Positions 51,998 through 59,638 of a DNA stretch of 64,000 nt are shown here, piece by piece (the first letter of the stretch is position 1; each line of letters opens with the position of its first letter). The notes under the pieces are model-generated. The model saw only the letters and a list, made by a program, of their open reading frames with translations, did no database searches and had not been told where the DNA came from. A program made the translations under genes and the position numbers. Source of the DNA: Ruegeria arenilitoris (GTDB lineage: Bacteria; Pseudomonadota; Alphaproteobacteria; Rhodobacterales; Rhodobacteraceae); assembly GCF_013032445.1 (NCBI RefSeq), contig NZ_WQCA01000009.1, positions 211,646 through 275,645 on the forward strand, in the 5' to 3' direction.

Positions 51998-52923
51998 ACC
52001 AGCGCACGTGCCTCGAATTCGCGCAGGATCATTCGGGCGGCCCGCCCGAAGCCTTGCTGATCAAGGTGCACGGTATCAGGAAAAACCTCAGCCAGTTCCT
52101 GCAGGCCTTCCGATGACATGACGTAAAGCGCCTCATCACCCAAAAACAAGCTTTCGGCCAGCGCACCTTCGGCCATTAGAATCTCATGCCGGTCTAGCAG
52201 GATATGGATGTACTCAACCGGCTCGTTCGTCTCGACCACATCGATGCCGGGCCACGAACACAGATGCTTGGCTGCGACAAGAGCTTCGGGGGTTCCAAAC
52301 AGAACTTCGATTTTCGGGCCACGGATAAGAATTCTGTGCTGTTGCGACACAAGAAGATCGCGTGTGGGTGTTCCGGACCCAAGGCTTCCGGCTGAGATGC
52401 GCACCGGTCGTATAGCCGGTTGATCGCGTAGCCGCTGGGCCTCCATCTTGCTGCTTTCAATCCATCGAATTTGCTGCAGGCCGTTGTCCAGCGTCTGAAC
52501 CAGGTCCCCAACCTTCAGGTCTTCAATAAGGCGCAAACCAATGTCAGTTTTAATCAGGGTTCCCGTTGTGAAACACACACCTGTTACGGTAATCGTTACG
52601 TCTTGCGTCGCGGTGTTAAAAAATATTCCATCAACGGCTGTGACCGTGGCTTCAAAGGTGATCGTTTCAATCTGCCCGTCGTCCAGAGTGTCGTACCATG
52701 TTGGGTCAACGTCGTAAGTCCAGCTCCCGTCCGGCAGCACCGTCGCTGAGCCGAAGGTGGGGTCTTCCGCCGTAAGTTCCCACGTCGTATTGGGGATTAC
52801 TTGGCCGTCTGGAAAGGTGGCAACAGCGTCGAGCTTGCCGCTGGCCTGGTTCGGCGGATCGCCTGTTATCACCCCGGTCAAATCACCGGTGATTTCAAAC
52901 TCAATTCCCGGAACGTTGACCAT
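51994..52923 (-). CDS. VCBS-like/Hint-domain secreted protein
   Basis: A 309-residue protein from ATG 52923. Residues about 5-112 form a VCBS/cadherin-like beta domain (Gly-Asp-Leu-Thr-Gly, Leu-Pro-Asp-Gly-Ser-Trp-Thr-Tyr-Asp-Val-Asp). At Cys117 starts a Hint_2 (hedgehog/intein) domain: Val-Cys-Phe-Thr-Thr-Gly-Thr-Leu-Ile, Leu-Lys-Val-Gly-Asp-Leu-Val-Gln-Thr-Leu-Asp and Gln-His-Arg-Ile-Leu-Ile. The Cys can form the thioester of self-cleavage. It lacks a classical signal, as type-I-secreted proteins often do. It overlaps the upstream HlyC-like acyltransferase gene by 23 nt, which suggests that the acyltransferase acts on it. Confidence 0.8.
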   Translation of the reverse strand: MVNVPGIEFEITGDLTGVITGDPPNQASGKLDAVATFPDGQVIPNTTWELTAEDPTFGSATVLPDGSWTYDVDPTWYDTLDDGQIETITFEATVTAVDGIFFNTATQDVTITVTGVCFTTGTLIKTDIGLRLIEDLKVGDLVQTLDNGLQQIRWIESSKMEAQRLRDQPAIRPVRISAGSLGSGTPTRDLLVSQQHRILIRGPKIEVLFGTPEALVAAKHLCSWPGIDVVETNEPVEYIHILLDRHEILMAEGALAESLFLGDEALYVMSSEGLQELAEVFPDTVHLDQQGFGRAARMILREFEARALV

Positions 52924-53437
52924 AGTCCCATCCTTCCTCGGCCAGTTTTCGTTCAAACTGCATTTTTCGGTACAGGCCCATATGCACGTTTCCGTGGTCG
53001 TCTCTTGTCCATTCGACGATGCGCTTGTTATTCAGGTCGCTGTCCATCCGGTTGGTGCGGACGCGTGAGTGAGGTATCTCTTGTTTGAGGATGTCGACCA
53101 TTTGCCGGGTTTGCCCAAACGGAGCAACCAAATCGACGATCCAGAAAGATGTACCGCTGGTGAAATCCTTGTCGGTCAGGGGTTCTTCTTTCACTGCAAA
53201 TCGATGCTCGGCATCAGGGCTGAGCCCCGCGAAGGTTACGAAACCGCGTGGGAAGCCGTTTTGCCGAAAGATATGGTACTGACCCAACCTGAACGGAGTT
53301 TCAAAGGCGTAAAGAACCTGAGCGAGACTGCGTTTCTGATGCGTTTTGGTCAGACCCGCCAAATAGAACATAGCTCCGAAATCCGCATACTTTTCGGGCG
53401 GTATGTCGAACCAATCTTTTGGGAATGTCTTGCCCAA
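52901..53437 (-). CDS. HlyC/RtxC-type toxin-activating lysine acyltransferase
   Basis: A 178-residue protein of the TLAT family. Aligned by eye with HlyC it keeps the catalytic His (His33, in Leu-Thr-Lys-Thr-His-Gln) and the essential Asp (Asp102, in Trp-Ile-Val-Asp-Leu-Val-Ala-Pro-Phe-Gly), as well as the core Gln-Tyr-His-Ile-Phe-Arg and Asp-Phe-Thr-Ser-Gly-Thr. HlyC transfers fatty acyl chains from acyl-ACP to lysines of RTX toxins. No RTX toxin is adjacent; the 3' end overlaps a Hint-domain gene, its probable partner. A hairpin at 53546-53588 lies upstream. Confidence 0.85.
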   Translation of the reverse strand: MGKTFPKDWFDIPPEKYADFGAMFYLAGLTKTHQKRSLAQVLYAFETPFRLGQYHIFRQNGFPRGFVTFAGLSPDAEHRFAVKEEPLTDKDFTSGTSFWIVDLVAPFGQTRQMVDILKQEIPHSRVRTNRMDSDLNNKRIVEWTRDDHGNVHMGLYRKMQFERKLAEEGWDYGQRSGN

Positions 53438-53545
53438 GCCGTCCCCCGTTTGAATTCTGGTAGTTTGAGCTTAGACGCTAAAGCGCTGAAATAATAGTGT
53501 TTCCGCCGGGGTAGTATTATACACATTCCAGTATTTGAATTTTGG

Positions 53546-53588
53546 TCATAAGGTTCTGAACTTTACTCAGCGGATCAGAGCCTTATGA
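53546..53588. promoter_or_regulatory. Large inverted repeat in the divergent intergenic region
   Basis: TCATAAGGTTCTGA (53546-53559) and TCAGAGCCTTATGA (53575-53588) are 14-nt arms that match at 13 of 14 positions around a 15-nt loop. The repeat lies between the acyltransferase start (53437) and the gene starting at 53626. It may be an operator or a transcript hairpin. Confidence 0.5.
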
Positions 53589-53625
53589 TTTTGAATACGA
53601 CAGGTTGAGGTCAGGAAGGTTCGTT

Positions 53626-54033
53626 ATGCGTTTTCTAAAAATGTCGGGCGCGACTGCTTTGCTTTTGCTGCCAAGCCTGGCGCAAGCGACTAGTTTCGGA
53701 TTTGCTCTCAACCCCGGTTTTCAGGCGACGGTCACACAGCTGGACAATGGAAACTACCAGGTGGCCACCCATGGTTCTTCCGCAGCAATCGCCTATTGGT
53801 GCGGTATTGGTGATTTTGCCATTCGCACCCTCGGTCTGCCGACGACGCAGCGGATATATGTCGCTAAAACCTATGACAAGCAGACACGAACGGTGCAGTT
53901 CTCATTCACCGCGCCCGAAGGGGCCGATACCTCGAAGAGTTATTCGATCACGGTCAGTCGCGTAGGTGAAAACATGTCGGCAAGCGGAGCGCAGAGCCGT
54001 TGCTACGACAATTTCATGGACTTTGATTTCTGA
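53626..54033 (+). CDS. Small exported protein
   Basis: The protein is 135 residues from ATG 53626. It has a signal peptide (Phe-Leu-Lys-Met-Ser-Gly-Ala-Thr-Ala-Leu-Leu-Leu-Leu, cleavage after Ala-Gln-Ala) and a beta-rich mature part with two Cys that could form a disulphide (in Tyr-Trp-Cys-Gly and Ser-Arg-Cys-Tyr). I do not recognise a family. An in-frame ATG 21 nt upstream is less likely. It is divergent from the acyltransferase gene and convergent with hemF. Confidence 0.6.
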   Translation: MRFLKMSGATALLLLPSLAQATSFGFALNPGFQATVTQLDNGNYQVATHGSSAAIAYWCGIGDFAIRTLGLPTTQRIYVAKTYDKQTRTVQFSFTAPEGADTSKSYSITVSRVGENMSASGAQSRCYDNFMDFDF

Positions 54034-54039
54034 ACCGAC

Positions 54040-54924
54040 TCAAACCCACTTGGCCATAGGCGGCAGGCTCATCAGAACAGCATCCGGGTCGTGTCCGGTT
54101 TCCAGCCCAAATTTGGTGCCTCGATCATAGACGAGGTTGTATTCGGCATAGAGGCCGCGATGCACCAGTTGGGTGTTCTTGTCGTCGTCACTAAATCCCT
54201 GCACACGGCGCTTTTCCACCAGGGGCAGAAAGGCAGGCAAGAAGGCGCGGCCGATATCCTGTGTCAGCGCGAAATCCGCCGCCCAGTCGCCGGTGCAATA
54301 GTCATCCATGAAGATGCCGCCGACGCCACGGGCGCGTTTGCGGTGGGGGATGTAGAAGTATTCGTCAGCCCAGTCCTTGAGGCGCGGATAGTGCCCCGGC
54401 CCGTGCGGGTCCAGATGCGCTTTTTGGGTGGCGTGGAAATGGGCGGTGTCATCATCGTATTCGATGCAAGGATTCAGGTCGGATCCACCTCCGAACCACC
54501 ACGCGTGCGGGGTCCAGAACATCCGGGTATTCATATGCACCGCCGGAACATGCGGGTTCTGCATGTGCGCGACCAGTGAAATGCCCGAGGCCCAGAAGCG
54601 TGGATCGTCAGCCATGCCGGGAATGCCCTTGCGGGCAGCCATCGCTTGCTGTGCGCGGGCACCCAGCGTACCGTAGACCGTCGAGATATTGACGCCGACT
54701 TTCTCGAACACCCGGCCGCCGCGCATCACAGACATCAACCCGCCGCCCGCGTCCGAGCCGTCCTCGGACTGACGCGTGGTTTCCTTGACCTCGAACCGAC
54801 CAGCAGGGGCATCCGAAAACGGCCCTTTGTCATGACTGTCTTCCAGCGCTTCGAACGCGGTGACGATTTCATCACGCAGTTGGCGGAACCAGGCAGAGGC
54901 AGTGGATTTCTCGGTGTCGAACAT
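54040..54924 (-). CDS. hemF: Oxygen-dependent coproporphyrinogen-III oxidase
   Basis: The protein is 294 residues from ATG 54924. HemF decarboxylates coproporphyrinogen III aerobically in haem biosynthesis. The family signature His-Met-Asn-Thr-Arg-Met-Phe-Trp, Trp-Trp-Phe-Gly-Gly-Gly-Ser-Asp-Leu-Asn-Pro and Gly-Gly-Ile-Phe-Met-Asp-Asp are all present. A frame extending to 54978 would overlap the SDR gene. The start lies 4 nt after the SDR stop, so the two genes probably form an operon. Confidence 0.96.
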   Translation of the reverse strand: MFDTEKSTASAWFRQLRDEIVTAFEALEDSHDKGPFSDAPAGRFEVKETTRQSEDGSDAGGGLMSVMRGGRVFEKVGVNISTVYGTLGARAQQAMAARKGIPGMADDPRFWASGISLVAHMQNPHVPAVHMNTRMFWTPHAWWFGGGSDLNPCIEYDDDTAHFHATQKAHLDPHGPGHYPRLKDWADEYFYIPHRKRARGVGGIFMDDYCTGDWAADFALTQDIGRAFLPAFLPLVEKRRVQGFSDDDKNTQLVHRGLYAEYNLVYDRGTKFGLETGHDPDAVLMSLPPMAKWV

Positions 54925-54928
54925 GGGG

Positions 54929-55729
54929 TCAGTGGGCCGGGGCTGCGACGGGGTCCAGCAGGGTGCGACCTCCGTCAATTGTCAGAATTTGCCCGGTTAT
55001 AAATCCGGCAGCGTCCGAGGCCAGATATTGCGCGGTTTCGGTCAGTTCGGAGGGTGCGGCGATCCGGGCCAATGGGGTATGCTTTTCGATGTCGTCGCGG
55101 AAATCGCGGTTTTCTTTCAAGGTGGACTGCAGCGAGGCACTCATCACCGATCCCAGCGCGATCGAGTTCACGCGGATACGGTTCGGGGCCAGCGCCACCG
55201 CCAGCGAGCGGGTCATCTGGTCCAGCGCGGCGGTGGACACGGAATAGGCCATCAGGTCAGGGTGCGTGCGCCGGGCAGCAATCGACGACAGGTTGATGAT
55301 CGACCCGGCCGGGTTTTCGTCTTCGTCACCGGCCTGTTTGATCATCCGTTTGGCGACCAGCTGGCTTAGCCGCAGGGCGGGCATCAGGTTCTGGTTCAGC
55401 AGGGTGCGAACCGAGTCATCCTCGGTATCCAGCGGATCGGAGGTGATCACCTGCCGCGCACCGTTGATCAGAATGTCCACTTGGTCGAAGGCATCAATGG
55501 TGGCCGACAGCAGGTTGGCGATGGTCAGCTTTTCGCGCAGGTCACCGGCAAAGAAACGGATGTTGCTGTCATCACCCTGCTCGCCCAGTTCTTCGACTAG
55601 CCGTCTCTCGTCTATATCGGCAAACATCACGTTGGCGCCTGCATCGGCAAAGTGGCGCCCGATGGCCAGACCGACGCCGGTAGCTCCGCCGGTCACGATT
55701 GCGGTCTTGCCAGCTATGGAAAAGGACAT
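54929..55729 (-). CDS. SDR-type protein lacking the catalytic lysine
   Basis: A 266-residue short-chain-dehydrogenase fold with Thr-Gly-Gly-Ala-Thr-Gly-Val-Gly (cofactor loop), Ser148/Ser149 in Asn-Leu-Ser-Ser and a C-terminal Thr-Ile-Asp-Gly-Gly. The active-site motif reads Tyr162-Ser-Val-Ser-Thr166, so the invariant Lys of Tyr-X3-Lys is replaced by Thr, and the usual Asn-Asn-Ala-Gly is Ile-Asn-Gly-Ala. It may be a non-catalytic or altered-activity member. It lies 4 nt upstream of hemF and is expressed with it. Confidence 0.8.
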   Translation of the reverse strand: MSFSIAGKTAIVTGGATGVGLAIGRHFADAGANVMFADIDERRLVEELGEQGDDSNIRFFAGDLREKLTIANLLSATIDAFDQVDILINGARQVITSDPLDTEDDSVRTLLNQNLMPALRLSQLVAKRMIKQAGDEDENPAGSIINLSSIAARRTHPDLMAYSVSTAALDQMTRSLAVALAPNRIRVNSIALGSVMSASLQSTLKENRDFRDDIEKHTPLARIAAPSELTETAQYLASDAAGFITGQILTIDGGRTLLDPVAAPAH

Positions 55730-55766
55730 GCGTATTCTCCTGAGTTGCGGCGCAGGTTAGCCGGGA

Positions 55767-56732
55767 TCACCGCCGAGGGCGAGAGGCATGAAAGACCTTG
55801 AACCGATTGTCGCCGGTCGCTTCTTCGACATGCAAAAAAGCTTCGGTCAAAGCGGCCTCGTAGGGTAGGTGACGGTTGGCAACCATCAACAGAGAACCGT
55901 TGCGGGTCAGGTTCTTGGCAGCTGACCGGATGAAGCCTTGCCCCAGCTCCGGTTCGGCGCTGCGGCCGGTGTGGAAAGGTGGGTTCATCACCACCGTGTC
56001 GATGGGCTCAATCGCGCGCCATGTCACCGCATCAGCCCAGTGAAACTGTGCGCGCGGGTCAGCCACATTGGTTCGGGCGCAGGTCAGGGCCGTGTGGTCG
56101 GCCTCAACAAGATGCAGGGCCTTCAGGCCCGGAGCCTTTAGCACTCCGGCGGATAGGAACCCCCAGCCAGCGCCAAGGTCGGCGACCCGCGCGCCCAGCT
56201 TTTCGGGCAATGCCGCCAGCAACAGGACGGATGCCGGATCGATGCCATCTGCCGAGAACACCCCCGGTGCGGTTTGATAGTTGTCGGCGGTCTGATGCTC
56301 GGGCGCGGCCCAATCCGCGAAAGCTTGGCGATCCGACTGGAACCAGAAAATCTTGCCGTGCGCTTTGGAAATCGGCCCTTCGACCGCAACGCGTTTGCGG
56401 ATGTCTTTCAGCAGGCTATCGACGCCGTCGGTTTTGGCCCCGTCAACGACAACAACTCCGCTGGCGCGGGTGCAGGCCTGATGCACCATCGCGCGGGCCA
56501 GCGCCTTGGCTCGGGGCAGGATCACGATGGCGTCCTGACAGGGCGTGTCCGCCTCTGCCGCGACCACGAACCCCTGATGAGCAAAGTGATCGTGAAACGG
56601 TTTGAACGGCTGCACCACCTGCGTTTCACGCGGCAAGGCTGACAAATCGCTGCCCAGCGTTGGTCCAAGCACAGTCAGCGGTTGCGACAGCGAAAGGTCG
56701 CTTTGCAGGGCAAGATCAAGACGAGGGGACAT
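55767..56732 (-). CDS. Class I SAM-dependent methyltransferase, RsmC-like
   Basis: A 321-residue two-domain protein like RsmC, which methylates G1207 of 16S rRNA. The C-terminal domain has the SAM motif Val-Ala-Asp-Leu-Gly-Ala-Gly-Trp-Gly and the catalytic Val-Val-Met-Asn-Pro-Pro-Phe-His for exocyclic amine methylation. The N-terminal half is the degenerate substrate-recognition domain. RlmG would be the alternative. It lies alone on the minus strand, 37 nt upstream of the SDR gene. Confidence 0.83.
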   Translation of the reverse strand: MSPRLDLALQSDLSLSQPLTVLGPTLGSDLSALPRETQVVQPFKPFHDHFAHQGFVVAAEADTPCQDAIVILPRAKALARAMVHQACTRASGVVVVDGAKTDGVDSLLKDIRKRVAVEGPISKAHGKIFWFQSDRQAFADWAAPEHQTADNYQTAPGVFSADGIDPASVLLLAALPEKLGARVADLGAGWGFLSAGVLKAPGLKALHLVEADHTALTCARTNVADPRAQFHWADAVTWRAIEPIDTVVMNPPFHTGRSAEPELGQGFIRSAAKNLTRNGSLLMVANRHLPYEAALTEAFLHVEEATGDNRFKVFHASRPRR

Positions 56733-56759
56733 GAGCGATGTCGAAAGAGCAGCGCGGGC

Positions 56760-57086
56760 TTACTCTTCCCGCTCCATCGTGCATTGCAAGGGGTGCTGAT
56801 GCCTGCGCGCGAAATCCATGACCTGCCCTACTTTCGTCTCGGCGATCTCGTGGCTGAAGACGCCTACAACCGCGACGCCTTTTTTGTGCACGGTTAGCAT
56901 GATCTCGAAGGCCTGCGCGTGGGTCATGCTGAAGAAACGCTCCAGCACATGCACGACGAACTCCATCGGAGTGTAGTCGTCGTTCAGCAGCAGAACCTTG
57001 TACAGCGGCGGACGCTTGGTTTTGGGGCGCGTCTGTACCAGAACTGACGAATCCGCATCATCGTCGTCCTCTGGCTTGTCAGACAT
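56760..57086 (-). CDS. clpS: ATP-dependent Clp protease adaptor ClpS
   Basis: A 108-residue N-end-rule adaptor that delivers substrates to ClpA(P). The core [16 protein letters not shown] and [14 protein letters not shown] are diagnostic. ATG 57086 removes a poorly conserved 7-residue lead. No clpA follows; the next gene on that strand is the RsmC-like methyltransferase. Confidence 0.96.
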   Translation of the reverse strand: MSDKPEDDDDADSSVLVQTRPKTKRPPLYKVLLLNDDYTPMEFVVHVLERFFSMTHAQAFEIMLTVHKKGVAVVGVFSHEIAETKVGQVMDFARRHQHPLQCTMEREE

Positions 57087-57200
57087 GATCCATTGGTGTT
57101 CAAGCATCGCGTTCTACTGTCCGATTCAGGCTTCGGTTTATCTGTGCGCTTATATAACGTCGTACCGGCCAGAGAAAAGAGCCAGCGGGACGTATTCGAC

Positions 57201-57902
57201 ATGGGTCAAAACCTTACCACAATCGGCTTCGATGCGGATGATACTTTATGGCACAATGAACGCTTTTTTCAGCTTACACAGGCTCATTTTGCCGATTTGC
57301 TGGCTGATCATGCCGACAAGGACCATCTGATGCAGCGGCTGTTGGCCGCTGAAAAGCGCAACATCCGGCATTACGGATACGGAATCAAAGGTTTTACCCT
57401 GTCGATGATCGAAACCGCGATTGAGGTGACCGATGACCGTGTTCCTGCCTCGGTCATTCGCCAGTTGGTCGAGGCGGGTCAGGAAATGCTGGCCCACCCG
57501 ATCGAGCTGCTGCCCCATGCACGTGAAGCGATTGAGGGTGTGGCGGCGACTCATCAGGTAGTGCTGATCACCAAGGGCGACCTGATCGATCAGGAACGCA
57601 AACTGGCGCAGTCCGGATTGGGTGAGCTGTTCGATGGAGTAGAGATCGTTTCCGAGAAGACGTCGCAGACCTATCAGAGGGTTTTCGACCAGTATGGGGC
57701 TGGGCCAGCCGCGGCCATGATGGTTGGTAATTCAATGCGGTCGGATGTGGTTGCTCCGATCCAGGCGGGGTGCTGGGGGGTGTATGTGCCTCATGGGCTG
57801 GTTTGGGAGGTCGAGCACGCGGAGACACCCGCTGACAACTCCCGCTACCGCGAATTACGAGACCTGGGCCAGTTGCCGGACCTTGTCCGGGCGCTCAGTT
57901 GA
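57201..57902 (+). CDS. HAD-superfamily hydrolase
   Basis: The protein is 233 residues from ATG 57201. The HAD motifs are Ile-Gly-Phe-Asp-Ala-Asp-Asp-Thr-Leu-Trp (the nucleophile Asp and general acid), Leu-Ile-Thr-Lys-Gly-Asp and Met-Val-Gly-Asn-Ser-Met-Arg-Ser-Asp. It is probably a small-molecule phosphatase; the substrate is unknown. A frame running from 57093 would overlap the clpS promoter and has no better start. Confidence 0.85.
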   Translation: MGQNLTTIGFDADDTLWHNERFFQLTQAHFADLLADHADKDHLMQRLLAAEKRNIRHYGYGIKGFTLSMIETAIEVTDDRVPASVIRQLVEAGQEMLAHPIELLPHAREAIEGVAATHQVVLITKGDLIDQERKLAQSGLGELFDGVEIVSEKTSQTYQRVFDQYGAGPAAAMMVGNSMRSDVVAPIQAGCWGVYVPHGLVWEVEHAETPADNSRYRELRDLGQLPDLVRALS

Positions 57903-58154
57903 TGTTGCCGAATGGTCTCAGTTTGAAAAAATCGCTGCGCTGCTACGACAAATTCTGGTCATTTTCATGGATTTGGTGGGGGAGCCGCCGTGTTCAGCCA
58001 CATATAGTATGTCAACGCACAGGTTCTTAAACGGCGATTTGATGAGCTTTTGGTTTATTTCACCGACCCCCTGTGCTAGCCTGACCGATAATAAAATAAT
58101 TGGTTTGCTGACTGGGAAAAACCCGGCGGCCAGAGGTAGACAGAGGCATAGATC

Positions 58155-59567
58155 GTGCAGGTTCGGCGGACAGTTCCGGCCCGAATGGGCTTATTCCTTA
58201 TAGCATTCTTGTGGCTGCTCTCCTTTGCGCCGTTGCAAGGGGTGGCCGCGCCTTACGCGGCGATGGTAATCGACGCGCGCACCGGTGAGGTGCTGCATTC
58301 GCGCAATGCGGACACAAGGCTGCATCCTGCGTCGCTGACCAAGATGATGACGCTCTACATCGCGTTTGAAGCGGTGCGAAATGGCGAGATCGAATTGGAT
58401 ACGCCAGTTCGCATTACCCGAGCCGCAGCAGCCGAGCCGCCCTCAAAACTGGGTTTGCGCACGGGTCAAACCATTGCATTCCGTTATCTGATCCGCGCGG
58501 CTGCGGTAAAATCGGCCAATGACGCCGCCACCGCCATCGGTATTGCGATCAGCGGGTCCGAGGCGGCCTTTGCCCGTCGTATGACCCGGACCGCCAAGGC
58601 GATGGGCATGAGCCGCACCACGTTCAAGAACGCGCACGGTCTGACCGAATCGGGGCATATGTCTACCGCACGGGACATGACCACGCTGGGGCGCCATCTG
58701 CTGTATGACTACCCGCAATATTACAACCTGTTCTCGCGCCAATCGACCCATGCAGGGATCAAGACGGTTCCAAACACGAACCGCCGCCTGCTGGCCGCCT
58801 ATAAAGGTGCGGACGGTATCAAGACCGGCTACACCCGTGCTGCGGGCTTCAACCTTGTGGCCTCGGCCAAGCGCAAGGATGAACGGATCATCGCCACTGT
58901 GTTCGGCGGCAAATCCGGTGCATCGCGTAACGCAAAGGTAGCCGAGTTGCTGGATATGGGCTTTCGCCGGGCACCGTCGCGGGCGCCGATCCGAAAACCG
59001 GCCCGTCCGGTCTATGCCGGAAATGCCGGTTTGGGCGCGACGGTCGCGGCCCTGACCGGTGCGCCAAAAACCAGCTTACGGCCGGTGCTGCGCCCCGGAC
59101 CGGGTGCCGCCGTGCAAGTGGCTGGTACCGTTGCGGCAACCGCAGCCAAGAATGGCGCGCGTATTCAGAACGGTATTGCCGCGGCCATTGCGGCTGCGGA
59201 TGTCCAGTCTCCGACGGACGACACGACACGCCCCGCCGCGCGTCCGGAGGATTTGGTTTTGGCGTCTAATGATCCAACGGTACAGCCCGAGCCGGAACAG
59301 GAAATCGTCACGCGTCTGTCCACATCCGGCGGGCATCTGTGGGGCGTAAATGTGGGCCGCTATACCACCCGATACGAGGCGGAAAAGGTTTTGCTGAAAA
59401 CCGCCCTGTCGGAGATGACCACTCTGGAAGGCACCCTACGCAAGGTGAACCAAAGCTCGCGCGGGTTCGAGGCAACGTTCCAGGGCATGACCCGCGAACA
59501 GGCTGATCTGGCCTGCCGCAGGCTTCAGGCCCGCAATGTCACATGTTTCATGATCGGGCCGTCATAA
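58155..59567 (+). CDS. D-alanyl-D-alanine carboxypeptidase (PBP5/6 type) with SPOR domain
   Basis: A 470-residue secreted peptidase S11 enzyme that trims pentapeptides of peptidoglycan. It has a signal peptide, then Ser-Leu-Thr-Lys (SxxK), Ser-Ala-Asn (SxN) and Lys-Thr-Gly. A proline/alanine-rich linker (about 275-380) leads to a C-terminal SPOR domain (about 385-465) that binds denuded glycan at the division site. GTG 58155 is the start; no ATG lies in a better place. It is followed by a strong terminator at 59598. Confidence 0.9.
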   Translation: MQVRRTVPARMGLFLIAFLWLLSFAPLQGVAAPYAAMVIDARTGEVLHSRNADTRLHPASLTKMMTLYIAFEAVRNGEIELDTPVRITRAAAAEPPSKLGLRTGQTIAFRYLIRAAAVKSANDAATAIGIAISGSEAAFARRMTRTAKAMGMSRTTFKNAHGLTESGHMSTARDMTTLGRHLLYDYPQYYNLFSRQSTHAGIKTVPNTNRRLLAAYKGADGIKTGYTRAAGFNLVASAKRKDERIIATVFGGKSGASRNAKVAELLDMGFRRAPSRAPIRKPARPVYAGNAGLGATVAALTGAPKTSLRPVLRPGPGAAVQVAGTVAATAAKNGARIQNGIAAAIAAADVQSPTDDTTRPAARPEDLVLASNDPTVQPEPEQEIVTRLSTSGGHLWGVNVGRYTTRYEAEKVLLKTALSEMTTLEGTLRKVNQSSRGFEATFQGMTREQADLACRRLQARNVTCFMIGPS

Positions 59568-59597
59568 GACCCGACATATTCTCTCCTGGATGGGTCT

Positions 59598-59629
59598 GGC
59601 TGCGAGGAAACTCGCAGCCTCTTTTTTGT
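59598..59629 (+). terminator. Rho-independent terminator after the carboxypeptidase gene
   Basis: GGCTGCGAG (59598-59606) pairs perfectly with CTCGCAGCC (59611-59619) around a GAAA tetraloop, followed by TCTTTTTT. It is a textbook intrinsic terminator between the carboxypeptidase gene and the convergent gene ending at 59639. Confidence 0.9.
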
Positions 59630-59638
59630 CAGAACACC

